Translations under genes and position numbers: made by a program | In this document: piece after piece, positions 1 through 6,510 of the stretch | How the letters are laid out: each line of letters starts with the position of its first letter | How positions within the stretch are numbered: the stretch's first letter is position 1 | Source: Patescibacteria group bacterium | GTDB lineage: Bacteria; Patescibacteriota; UBA1384; CAILIB01 | Length of the DNA: 10,480 nucleotides | Assembly (NCBI GenBank): GCA_018968785.1 | Contig: JAGWZN010000015.1 | Location: forward strand, 1-10,480 | Direction of reading: 5' to 3' | The notes under the pieces: model-generated | Database searches by the model: none | The model's input: only the letters and a program-made list of their open reading frames with translations | What the model was told of the DNA's origin: nothing

Positions 1-10
1 GGCAATTCAT
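1..10 (-). CDS. possible start of a further gene, cut by window edge
   Basis: On the minus strand an ATG at position 10 follows directly after the TAA stop of the ATPase gene (13-11). An AAGGA-like ribosome-binding sequence sits in the last ATPase codons (about 14-18). Only three codons (Met-Asn-Cys) are visible, so no product can be named. If real, the gene would be the fourth member of the pilin-ATPase unit and translationally coupled to it. It could equally be a chance ATG. Confidence 0.25.
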
Positions 11-2371
11 TTATCCTTTTGATACCGCATGGCGTTGCTGCAGGTATTTGCTTAGTTCGGTAACCTGCATCCAGAAGAAGGCCCAAATCCAGATAAACAC
101 GGCCAGTTGCCAGGAGAGCGCGGCCGGCATAAACAGGCCGGTCACTGCCAGCAGCGTGGCGATCGCCTGGGTAGCAAAGGTAGCGTAAATGACCTCTTTG
201 CTGGGCAGGAACCGCCACCAGCGCTCTTCCGTGTGGGCGACGTAGATTAGCATGTGGCCGCCAATCGTCAACTTTAGAAAATACATGGTCTCAATAACCG
301 GCAGCGGCAGGTGGAGTAGATAGCGGGCGCCCAGATAGAGAAACAGGCTGTTGGCGACTCCGACCGTGCCAAATAACGTGCTGGTGACAAACCGTTTTTT
401 GACATCGATACTGGCCGGCTTGGCGGCAACCTTAACCCGGTTCCAGGCCAGGGAGATGATGGGGATGTCATTCAGCAAAGCCAGTAAGATCAGTTGGATC
501 GGCGTAAGCGGATAGCTGCGCAACAGCACTCCCAGCACGGTAATGGTGATGATCAGCCGGAAGCTTTCGGAAATCCGGTAGACCGAATAGGTGTAAACCC
601 GGGCGAAAATCTTGCGCGACTCTAAAATCGCGTCCTTAATGACGCCGATGCCGGCTCCCAGCAGCACCAGATCAGCGCTCTCTTTGAGTGCCTCAACGGC
701 GTTCTGGACAGCAATACCGACCTGGGCGCTTTTGACGGCCGGCAGATCGTTAATGCCGTCGCCGGTCACCGCGACGGTGCGGCTTTTCGCCGCTTCTTGG
801 ACAATCGCCAGCTTATCGGCTGGCAGGATCTCCGCGAATACCGCCGTTTGGCGCCATTCCTTCTTTAAAACCGCGTGCCACTGTGCTTCGGAAGCGGATC
901 GATCGCGGACGAGCGTCTGGCCGATGAGCCCGATATCGGCGGCGACCCGGCTGGCAATTGCCCGGTTGTCGCCGGTCAGCATCCGTACGGTAATGCCATT
1001 CTCCGCCAAATAGGCGATGGTGGCGCGACTGTCGGAGCGGAGGGTGTCGGAAAGGTAGAGCAGGCCGACCAGTTGCATCTCCTGTTCACCGTGTTCGCTG
1101 ATCGCGAGCGCCAGGACCCGGAAACCGGAAGCGGCCGCGGCGGCGATATCGGTTTCGGCTTGCTGGGCGATGGCGTCGGGTAGGCGGCAAAACGCCATCA
1201 CCACTTGGGAGGCGCCGAGCGTGACGGTCTGCTCTTTCCCGTCAATTCGGGCCAGCAAGGTGCCGCGCTTGCGGTCGGAATCAGCCGGCGTGAACTCTTT
1301 TACCGTCACTTTTTCCCGGTCGCGGCCGGCTTCTAAAACAGCGGTGTTAATAACATCCTCCGGGTGTTGGCCGGCTACGGCGCCGGCGTAGCGGAGAACG
1401 TCCGCCTTGGTAAAGATGCCGTACGGCCGGCACTCCTCGACCTCTATCTTATTGCGGGTCAGGGTGCCGGTTTTATCGGTGAAAAGGGCGTCGACATTGG
1501 CCAAATCCTGCAGGGAGGAGAGGCGGCGGACGATCACCTTCTTTTTGGAGAGAGCCAGAACGCCGAAGCTGATAATCATGGTCATGACGGTCGGCAGGCT
1601 GATCGGGATGCCGGCAATGACCAGACTCAGATCCAGGGTTAGGACATCCAGAAAACCGGCCTGATTCAGCAGCAAGACAATCGTCAGCAGGGCAACGCAG
1701 ATAAGGCTAAGGCGGGTGAGAAAGCTGGAGACGGTGAGGATATCGCGCTCTAAGAGGCTCTTTTTGGTTTGCTTTTCCGCCAGGAGAAAGGTGCGGCCGA
1801 ACTCGGTGCGGTTGCCGGTTGCCGTTACGGTGCCGCGCAGAAGGCCGGTCAGCAGGAAGGTGCCGGAGTAAGCGGTATCGCCCGGATTTTTGTCCTTTGG
1901 CAGCGATTCGCCGGTGACGGCCGCTTCATTAATCGAGACGTTTTTGGTTTCGATTATCTTAATGTCGGCCGGAACGATGCTGCCGATGCTCAGCTCGATC
2001 AGATCGTCCGGTACCAGCAGGCGGGAGTCGATCGGCTGCCACTCCTTATCGCGGTACGCTTTAATGGTGGTTTTCAGTTTGGCTTTCAGTAGCTCCAGCG
2101 CCCGATCGGCCTTGGCTTCCTGGATCAAGCTGATGCCGACGTTGAGCAGCAGCAAAACCAGGATAAAGGACATGTCGAAAGCGCGGCCGGCCAGATAGGA
2201 GAGCAGGCTGGCGGCCAGTAGCATCAGGGAGATTGGCGAAATCAGTTGCCGGAGGAACTTATGAAAAAAGGTCGGCTTTTTTACCTCGATCGTGTTGAGG
2301 CCGTAACTGTCGAGGCGTTTGCGGGCTTCGGCTGAGGAGAGGCCGGCTGGATGCACCACTACGGGTTGCAT
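11..2371 (-). CDS. P-type ATPase, P3A class (plasma-membrane H+-ATPase-like)
   Basis: A 786-residue ion pump expected to use ATP to export cations, most likely protons, across the cytoplasmic membrane. All core motifs are present: actuator TGES at 153-156, phosphorylation site DKTGT with Asp299, TGDN at 466-469 and TGDGIND at 536-542. About ten membrane helices can be placed: 43-60, 66-86, 217-237, 246-272, 597-617, 622-643, 660-683, 690-712, 728-747 and 751-771. The M4 motif GIPISLPTV (254-262) and LND in M6 (633-635) point to class P3A rather than Ca2+ or heavy-metal pumps. By eye, Asn77, Arg605 and Asp635 align with the plant AHA2 residues N106, R655 and D684. The protein stops about 15 residues after M10, so the eukaryotic autoinhibitory tail is absent. 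One oddity is that the conserved lysine of the nucleotide-binding KGA motif is Leu385 (LGA). The ATG overlaps the pilin gene by 13 bases, has no clear Shine-Dalgarno, and is supported by the standard cation-ATPase N-terminal pattern that follows. Proton specificity is inferred. Confidence 0.93.
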   Translation of the reverse strand: MQPVVVHPAGLSSAEARKRLDSYGLNTIEVKKPTFFHKFLRQLISPISLMLLAASLLSYLAGRAFDMSFILVLLLLNVGISLIQEAKADRALELLKAKLKTTIKAYRDKEWQPIDSRLLVPDDLIELSIGSIVPADIKIIETKNVSINEAAVTGESLPKDKNPGDTAYSGTFLLTGLLRGTVTATGNRTEFGRTFLLAEKQTKKSLLERDILTVSSFLTRLSLICVALLTIVLLLNQAGFLDVLTLDLSLVIAGIPISLPTVMTMIISFGVLALSKKKVIVRRLSSLQDLANVDALFTDKTGTLTRNKIEVEECRPYGIFTKADVLRYAGAVAGQHPEDVINTAVLEAGRDREKVTVKEFTPADSDRKRGTLLARIDGKEQTVTLGASQVVMAFCRLPDAIAQQAETDIAAAAASGFRVLALAISEHGEQEMQLVGLLYLSDTLRSDSRATIAYLAENGITVRMLTGDNRAIASRVAADIGLIGQTLVRDRSASEAQWHAVLKKEWRQTAVFAEILPADKLAIVQEAAKSRTVAVTGDGINDLPAVKSAQVGIAVQNAVEALKESADLVLLGAGIGVIKDAILESRKIFARVYTYSVYRISESFRLIITITVLGVLLRSYPLTPIQLILLALLNDIPIISLAWNRVKVAAKPASIDVKKRFVTSTLFGTVGVANSLFLYLGARYLLHLPLPVIETMYFLKLTIGGHMLIYVAHTEERWWRFLPSKEVIYATFATQAIATLLAVTGLFMPAALSWQLAVFIWIWAFFWMQVTELSKYLQQRHAVSKG

Positions 2372-2967
2372 ACGGCGTAGTTCATACCGTTATAAGTGCT
2401 GTGGGTTTTTCCGCTGGTAATTGGTGTAAAACTTAAGTACAAATTATTGTTGAAGGTAGCGATATCGGATGCGCTCGGGTTTTCCAAGTCAGCATAGAAG
2501 CAGTACCCGTAATTATACGCAGTCGGCCGGGGGGTAGGGAGATTTGACCATTTCGCATTGTATAAAAGAATGTATTCGTAAGCATACGAACCTTGGTAGA
2601 AGTTTGCCGTATCAACCTTGTGAAACGGATCGTGGGGGGCGCTGCTGTAGTAACCGGCCTTGACATACCCGGTGCCAACGGTCGGATAACCGGAATAAAG
2701 ATAATTAAACCAACCGTCTCCCGCACCACCGGAACCCGATGCGGTGGTGCCGAACATGCCATTGGGAAAGTAGGTGCCTTTACTGTCAAACAGCAGCTCA
2801 GCACCTTTCGCGATTTGACTCAGATCTGATTTACGCTGGGCGTCTCTAGCCGCCATCTGACTCTTGGAGAACTGACCAACAATCAAAGTAGCCAGCAACG
2901 CGATAATAGCGATTACCACCAATAGCTCAATCAGGGTGAAGCCGGCTTTTGCATAGGTGCGAACCAT
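2359..2967 (-). CDS. type IV pilin-like protein (prepilin with N-terminal methylation motif)
   Basis: A 202-residue prepilin. The short leader ends at Gly9, followed by FTLIELLVVIAIIALLA (10-26), the hydrophobic helix cut and methylated by prepilin peptidase. Glu14 is the conserved Glu5 of the mature protein. The stalk continues as RDAQRKSDLSQI (41-52), a pattern seen often in Patescibacteria pseudopilins. The head is rich in Tyr, Gly and Ser, and has only two cysteines, Cys156 and Cys200. They could form the C-terminal disulfide loop typical of type IV pilins. The product should be a major or minor subunit of a pilus, or of a type II secretion-like pseudopilus or competence filament. No assembly ATPase, platform protein or prepilin peptidase is in the window. 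It starts 9 bases after the 87-residue membrane protein gene and its end overlaps the ATPase start, so it is the middle gene of a unit. Confidence 0.9.
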   Translation of the reverse strand: MVRTYAKAGFTLIELLVVIAIIALLATLIVGQFSKSQMAARDAQRKSDLSQIAKGAELLFDSKGTYFPNGMFGTTASGSGGAGDGWFNYLYSGYPTVGTGYVKAGYYSSAPHDPFHKVDTANFYQGSYAYEYILLYNAKWSNLPTPRPTAYNYGYCFYADLENPSASDIATFNNNLYLSFTPITSGKTHSTYNGMNYAVCNP

Positions 2968-2976
2968 TATAAATAG

Positions 2977-3240
2977 TTAGCGAACATGAGCCGATGGAAC
3001 GGGTGGGAGAGGAGGGGGAGATCCCGTGGTTACTTCCGTATGCCGGATAACTGAAGCGATCTGGGCAGCCATGACAGCCAGGGCAAGAATAAACACGACA
3101 ATAACGACCGCGGTTGCCTGTCCCTCGGTCTTAATAAGGTGAAAAGAAATTTTCTGCAGTATACGGAGTAGTCCTGAAGAATTGTTTCCGCCCGTGGGCG
3201 CGATAATATGACCGTACTGGTCCGTTTGAAAGTTATCCAT
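2977..3240 (-). CDS. small single-pass membrane protein with proline-rich tail, function unknown
   Basis: An 87-residue protein I do not recognise. It has a polar N-terminal part (1-38), one strongly hydrophobic helix (about 42-65, opening with EGQATAVVIVVFILALAVMA) and a short tail containing PPPLPPVP (75-82). There is no signal-peptidase site and no prepilin motif, so it is probably an anchored single-pass protein. It is the best-supported start in the window: the ATG follows a perfect AGGAGG by 4 bases, and a good promoter lies just upstream. It is the first gene of the pilin-ATPase unit, which suggests a helper role for pilus or envelope, but that is inference from position only. A minor pilus component or an anchor for a proline-binding partner is also possible. 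Confidence 0.75.
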   Translation of the reverse strand: MDNFQTDQYGHIIAPTGGNNSSGLLRILQKISFHLIKTEGQATAVVIVVFILALAVMAAQIASVIRHTEVTTGSPPPLPPVPSAHVR

Positions 3241-3244
3241 CTGT

Positions 3245-3250
3245 CCTCCT
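3245..3250 (-). promoter_or_regulatory. strong Shine-Dalgarno site (AGGAGG)
   Basis: A perfect AGGAGG lies 4 bases before the ATG of the 87-residue membrane protein gene. It is notable because most other starts in this window have no visible Shine-Dalgarno sequence. Confidence 0.85.
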
Positions 3251-3264
3251 TTTTGTATATCGGT

Positions 3265-3294
3265 ATTATATCACCCATCGTTTTTCTGGCGCAA
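3265..3294 (-). promoter_or_regulatory. promoter for the pilin-ATPase unit
   Basis: Reading the minus strand, TTGCGC (3294-3289) is followed after 18 bases by a perfect TATAAT (3270-3265). The -10 is preceded by TGA, forming an extended -10 (TGnTATAAT). Transcription should start near 3258 and give a leader of under 20 bases carrying the AGGAGG site. The left half of an inverted repeat (3286-3307) overlaps the -35 box, which could allow repression. Confidence 0.65.
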
Positions 3295-3307
3295 GTTTAT
3301 ACGCCAG
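3286..3307. promoter_or_regulatory. inverted repeat over the -35 box, candidate operator
   Basis: CTGGCG (3286-3291) and CGCCAG (3302-3307) are perfect inverted copies separated by 10 bases, with half-site centres 16 bases apart. The left half overlaps the -35 element of the minus-strand promoter. Neither strand has a T-run after the second arm, so it is not an intrinsic terminator. A dimeric regulator site is the simplest reading, but it could be chance. Confidence 0.35.
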
Positions 3308-3336
3308 CATTCGGCTCAACTTTGTATTCCAGACGG

Positions 3337-3368
3337 CTGACATTTGCACTTGATGGGTATACTATAAT
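3337..3368 (+). promoter_or_regulatory. promoter for the bactofilin-like gene
   Basis: A perfect TATAAT (3363-3368) overlaps TATACT (3358-3363) and TACTAT (3360-3365). CTGACA (3337-3342) lies 17 bases before TACTAT and 20 before TATAAT, so the exact -35/-10 pair is uncertain. Transcription would start near 3375, giving a leader of about 14 bases before the first ATG at 3389, with no Shine-Dalgarno. Confidence 0.5.
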
Positions 3369-3388
3369 GGTAAATTTATTCATGCGTA

Positions 3389-4564
3389 ATGATGAAATCT
3401 ATGTCTAGATACCTAATTTCTCTTCTGGTAATTCTGGGCGGAACAGTGGCGTTTCTGGCACCGGCTCTGCCGGCATCAGCGGCGGTTTTTATGGCTCCTT
3501 CGGATCAAAATAGCGCGGTCGCGGTTAACCATCCGGTGGCGGATGATCTGTATACCGCCGCGCAAAGTGTCGATGTCACGGCACCGGTGAGCGGCGAGCT
3601 CATTGCCGCCGGTAACGCGGTCACCATCGGTACCGCGCCGGGGCGCAGTATTGTGGCGGCCGGTAATACCGTATCGGTGGAAAGCGGCAGCGGGTATAAC
3701 GCCTATCTGGCTGGCAATACGGTCACCCTTTCCGGCGTTTACAATCATGATGTCTACGTTGCCGGTAATACGGTTGAGCTGCGGCCGGATACCGTGATTA
3801 ACGGCGACTTGCGGGTTGCCGGCAATCAGATCACTCTCTCCGGGACGGTGAAAGGCGCCGTGTACGCGGCCGGCCAGAATATTAGCAGCGACGCGGCGAT
3901 TGGCGGGTTAATGAAAGCCTGGGACCAGAGCCTGACGTTTTCCGGCGGATCAGTTGGCGGCGACCTGAACTATCAGTCGGCTAATACTGCCGCCGGGCTG
4001 AACACGGTCAAAATTGCCGGCAAAACTACGCGGACCCAACCGCCGGCCAATACGCACTATTCGGGGCGGTGGTGGTATTTCGCCGCTGGAGGCTTTCTGA
4101 TGTCGCTCCTGGGCGCGGTGGCACTGGCGTTGGCGTTAAGCTTGATATTCCCCAGGCGGATTCAGAGTATTCAGGCGGAAGTGCGGCGTGATTGGGGCGG
4201 CGCTTTCCTGCGCGGCCTGGCTTTCCTAATTGTAGTACCGGTCGCGGGGGTCATTTGCATGGCTATTGTGGTTGGTTGGCAGATCGCTATCGCCCTCGGT
4301 CTGGCCTATCTGCTGGCGCTTTTCCTCGCCAACTCGGTGGGATATATTCTGATGGGACAGTGGATTGTGGAACGGTTGAGCCATGCTTCGCAGCCGCTGT
4401 GGTATGGCGGCGTGGTGGGCGCGGTTATCGGCCGGATTCTGCTGAGCATTCCGGTGATCGGCTGGCTGCTCGGCCTGGCCTTCTTCTTCGGGTTGGTACT
4501 GCCGGTGGTGGGTGGCGCGATGACAGCAGCGAAAAAAATGTATGAAAGCGTTAATACTATTTGA
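3389..4564 (+). CDS. secreted bactofilin-like beta-helix protein with C-terminal membrane helices
   Basis: A 391-residue envelope protein. Residues 1-31 form a signal peptide ending ALPASA, with possible cleavage near 31. Residues 50-210 carry short repeats built around AAGN, VAGN or LAGN at 73, 90, 107, 124, 143 and (as AAGQ) 160, mostly 17 residues apart. This is the pattern of the polymer-forming cytoskeletal (bactofilin, PF04519) beta-helix. Four to five hydrophobic helices follow (about 229-254, 271-295, 297-322, 338-360, 360-380), with a charged loop FPRRIQSIQAEVRRDWG at 254-270. Classical bactofilins are cytosolic and lack both elements, so here the beta-helix probably faces outside while the C-terminus is in the membrane. 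A structural or scaffolding envelope role is likely but unproven. ATGs at 3389, 3392 and 3401 are all possible starts; no Shine-Dalgarno helps decide. The end overlaps the flavodoxin gene by 23 bases. Confidence 0.8.
   Translation: MMKSMSRYLISLLVILGGTVAFLAPALPASAAVFMAPSDQNSAVAVNHPVADDLYTAAQSVDVTAPVSGELIAAGNAVTIGTAPGRSIVAAGNTVSVESGSGYNAYLAGNTVTLSGVYNHDVYVAGNTVELRPDTVINGDLRVAGNQITLSGTVKGAVYAAGQNISSDAAIGGLMKAWDQSLTFSGGSVGGDLNYQSANTAAGLNTVKIAGKTTRTQPPANTHYSGRWWYFAAGGFLMSLLGAVALALALSLIFPRRIQSIQAEVRRDWGGAFLRGLAFLIVVPVAGVICMAIVVGWQIAIALGLAYLLALFLANSVGYILMGQWIVERLSHASQPLWYGGVVGAVIGRILLSIPVIGWLLGLAFFFGLVLPVVGGAMTAAKKMYESVNTI
3596..3877 (+). repeat. 17-residue (51-base) coding repeats of the beta-helix
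   Basis: Six degenerate copies, each containing (A/V/L)AGN or AAGQ, recur at protein spacing 17, 17, 17, 19 and 17 inside the bactofilin-like gene. They are repeats at the protein level, with only loose similarity in DNA, so they should not be taken for a satellite or a CRISPR array. Confidence 0.7.
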
Positions 4565-5021
4565 CTCCAACTTCGGTAATACGGCAAAGGTAGCGGAAGC
4601 AGTTGCGACTGAATTGGCCGGACAGGCGGTATCGGTGGCTAAGTTTCAGGAGGCCGATCTGGATGGCGTTGATCTGCTGGTGGTTGGCAGTCCGATTAAC
4701 GCCTGGCGACCCACCGGCCGGATTCGGAATCTCCTGAGCGAACTGGTCGGGCGGATGAAGGATCGCTGGCCGGTCGGCATGACGGCCGCCGCTTTTGATA
4801 CCCGGATTAAGAGCTGGATATCCGGTGATGCCGCTACCCGCATTGCCGAGGCGCTGGAGAAATCGGGGATGTTGCTTCTCTCCGAGCCGAAACCGTTTTA
4901 CGTGAAAGACAAGGAAGGGCCGCTGCTGCGCGGTGAGTTGAGCCGGGCCAGGGAGTGGGCGGCCGAGTTGAAGCGGATGTATAAACAAAAAAGCGACCTG
5001 AGGCGGGTGTTCGCGACTTGA
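4542..5021 (+). CDS. flavodoxin-family protein
   Basis: A 159-residue single-domain flavodoxin, expected to bind FMN and carry one or two electrons in the cytosol. After the first strand (MKALILF) comes the phosphate-binding loop DSNFGNT (8-14). The second flavin loop is VGSPINAWRPTG (48-59), and AAFDTR (83-88) follows, as is usual in this family. The rest, including EPKPFYV and EGPLLRGEL (115-133), matches the flavodoxin-like proteins found in Actinobacteria and Patescibacteria. Length is normal for a short-chain flavodoxin. The ATG lies inside the end of the bactofilin-like gene (23-base overlap, other frame) without a Shine-Dalgarno, so translation is probably coupled. The redox partner is not in the window, and the link to the envelope protein may be only shared transcription. 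Confidence 0.88.
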   Translation: MKALILFDSNFGNTAKVAEAVATELAGQAVSVAKFQEADLDGVDLLVVGSPINAWRPTGRIRNLLSELVGRMKDRWPVGMTAAAFDTRIKSWISGDAATRIAEALEKSGMLLLSEPKPFYVKDKEGPLLRGELSRAREWAAELKRMYKQKSDLRRVFAT

Positions 5022-5026
5022 GATTT

Positions 5027-5464
5027 CTATATATCGAGCAGATTGAGCCCGGTCTCCGCGTCCTTTTTCCGGTTAATAACGACCGGATAGGCGGTTAGAA
5101 AGAGCTCGATTGTGCCGCCAACCGTGGCCTCGGCCAGATGGCCGCCTATCGCCCGGTACTGATCATCGCCCAACGTGACGTGCAGATGGGCTGACAGCTG
5201 GCCATCTAACATGCTGATATTACCCTTCAAACTAAGCACTTCCATCGGCCGGGTAAAGGTTTGGAAACGGTACTGCCGCGCATCCAAATCATAGTACCCG
5301 ATCTTCGCCTCCAGGAGCGCTCCAATTCCGGATACATCGGCGGTCGTTATATGGTTTTGATCGACAAAATCCAAGAGTCCGGCGAGTAGATTCTCTCCCT
5401 TCGCGAATCGGAGAATATAGGTTTGGCGGTCGGGGGCGGTATCGAGGCGAGTAAACGTGGGCAT
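5027..5464 (-). CDS. PPC (PCC)/DUF296 domain protein
   Basis: A 145-residue protein that is almost entirely one PPC/DUF296 domain. The hallmarks are SGIGAL followed by AKIGYYD (45-59), PMEVLSLKGNIS (73-84), HLH (93-95) and GGHLAEATVGGT (107-118). The three histidines (93, 95, 109) cluster in known structures of this trimeric fold. Plant members join it to AT-hook DNA-binding motifs; bacterial members stand alone and their function is mostly unknown. No AT-hook or other DNA-binding part is visible here, so calling it a DNA-binding protein would be unsafe. It is the last gene of the surface protein-PH domain-PPC unit, 9 bases after the PH-domain gene, and converges on the flavodoxin gene. No Shine-Dalgarno is seen. 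Confidence 0.87.
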   Translation of the reverse strand: MPTFTRLDTAPDRQTYILRFAKGENLLAGLLDFVDQNHITTADVSGIGALLEAKIGYYDLDARQYRFQTFTRPMEVLSLKGNISMLDGQLSAHLHVTLGDDQYRAIGGHLAEATVGGTIELFLTAYPVVINRKKDAETGLNLLDI

Positions 5465-5473
5465 AAACGGTAG

Positions 5474-6007
5474 TTAGTCGGCTGGCTGGTCGGGATCATC
5501 AGGCTGAAACTCTTCTCCGGCGGTGACCCGGAGAATCTCCTGCTGGATATCGTACGGATTGGGAATGGCCGGCATAATCAGAGCGGTCTGCAGATCGTCA
5601 GTCAGAATGCGGATCGGACCGTAATTAAACAGGGTCGGCAGTAGCCCTTTAACCTCATGCGTGACCCGGTGAATATGCTCTAAATTAGAGTCGGAAACTT
5701 CGTGATTGAGCATTCCTTTCTGTCTGGCAATAACAATGCGCCGGTTGGTCAGCATTAGCAGCGAATTGTTCCAACGGTGCCAAGCCCGATAGCCGTTCAT
5801 AATAGCGACGATCAGGCAGATCACAATCGCGTAAGCAATAATTGAGTCGAACGGCAGAAAAACGTACAACAGAAGCGGAATCAGCAAGATAGCAATGCTG
5901 AGCAGCATGGCCGGCAGCAAGATAAACGGATGCTGACGGGTAAGCAGCACGACTTCTTCATTGCTTAACTGGCCGCGAAAAAGGTAAGCGGGAGGAGTGG
6001 ATTCCAT
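5474..6007 (-). CDS. membrane protein with bacterial PH domain (bPH2/DUF304-like)
   Basis: A 177-residue inner-membrane protein. An N-terminal stretch ending in LLTRQHPF (21-28) leads into two membrane helices (28-51 and 55-74). These are followed by a cytoplasmic bacterial pleckstrin-homology fold (about 78-160) containing LTNRRIVIARQKGMLNHEV (86-104), LEHIHRV (109-115) and GLLPTLFNYGPIRI (121-134). The C-terminus is acidic and disordered (EEFQPDDPDQPAD). This is the usual YdbS-like layout with one PH module. The family's ligand is not established; a membrane scaffold or lipid-related role is the usual guess. It lies 14 bases downstream of the surface protein gene. An AGGAG is only one base from the ATG, unusually close. 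Confidence 0.85.
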   Translation of the reverse strand: MESTPPAYLFRGQLSNEEVVLLTRQHPFILLPAMLLSIAILLIPLLLYVFLPFDSIIAYAIVICLIVAIMNGYRAWHRWNNSLLMLTNRRIVIARQKGMLNHEVSDSNLEHIHRVTHEVKGLLPTLFNYGPIRILTDDLQTALIMPAIPNPYDIQQEILRVTAGEEFQPDDPDQPAD

Positions 6008-6008
6008 A

Positions 6009-6013
6009 CTCCT
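6009..6013 (-). promoter_or_regulatory. AGGAG, unusually close to the PH-domain start
   Basis: AGGAG ends one base before the ATG at 6007, much closer than the normal 5-9 bases. No other in-frame start lies nearby, since the next Met is residue 34, inside the first membrane helix. It may work poorly, or translation may depend on coupling to the upstream stop at 6024-6022. Confidence 0.35.
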
Positions 6014-6021
6014 AGCTTACC

Positions 6022-6510
6022 TTAAAAATTGCCGGCCGCAATAACGGTAAGCATATCGGTGTAATCGGTAGCGGCACCGGTGGTAGCGCTAATGGCGGCC
6101 AGTTCTTTGAGAGTTACGACATCCGCGCTAGCGGTGCCGGTGGACTTAGCAATCTGTGTAAAGCCTGCCGTCAAGGCTCCGCCTTGGGTGGTGCCATTGC
6201 CTGAATAAGCGGTGGACACCGTAATGGTGCCGGTGCCGCTGGCATGGGTACTGCTAACCGCAAGGGCGTAAGCCGGCGTTCCTGAACTTAAAGTCTGTAA
6301 AGAGCCAGCGGAAACCGAGGGGATGTCGTTGCCGGAGCCGGTGGTAGCCGACTTCAAGGCCTGGTTTTGACTTTTCATCCAAGCCGTCCAACCTTGCGCG
6401 GCGTTGGTGGCGATGGTGGCGGTCTGGCCGGTAGTTAAGACTATAGCGGTGGGACTTAGGTTGCCGGTAAACGCGTCAGTATTGCCACCCATGGTCAAGC
6501 TAAAGATTGG
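6022..6510 (-). other. shared C-terminal beta domain, copy 1
   Basis: Residues 191-352 of the 352-residue surface protein. It matches the end of the 7214-8266 protein in order and spacing: an F-S-x-x-x-G strand, T-N-A-x-x-G followed by QN-x-x-LKS, and a final Y-x-D-x-x-TVI-x-x-GNF. From LKS to the C-terminus is 108 residues here and 101 in the other copy. Confidence 0.6.

Noticed and set aside
612..2198. Several plus-strand open frames opposite the ATPase
   Set aside because: They are antisense to a gene with complete P-type ATPase motifs, have low-complexity or Arg/Gly-rich translations and no recognisable domains. Frames of this kind are expected in G+C-rich coding DNA.
3286..3307. Hairpin read as an intrinsic terminator
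   Set aside because: The T-run lies before the stem on the plus strand and the minus strand has A's after it, so neither direction has the stem-then-T order.
3596..3877. Regular 51-base repetition suggesting a CRISPR or satellite array
   Set aside because: The regularity is in the protein (AGN every 17 residues) and the DNA copies are poorly conserved with no constant repeat and variable spacer. It fits a beta-helix coding region.
4192..4587. Open frames on both strands opposite or shifted against the bactofilin-like membrane part
   Set aside because: They lie within the coding sequence of a well-supported membrane protein, and their translations lack hydrophobic pattern or domain motifs.
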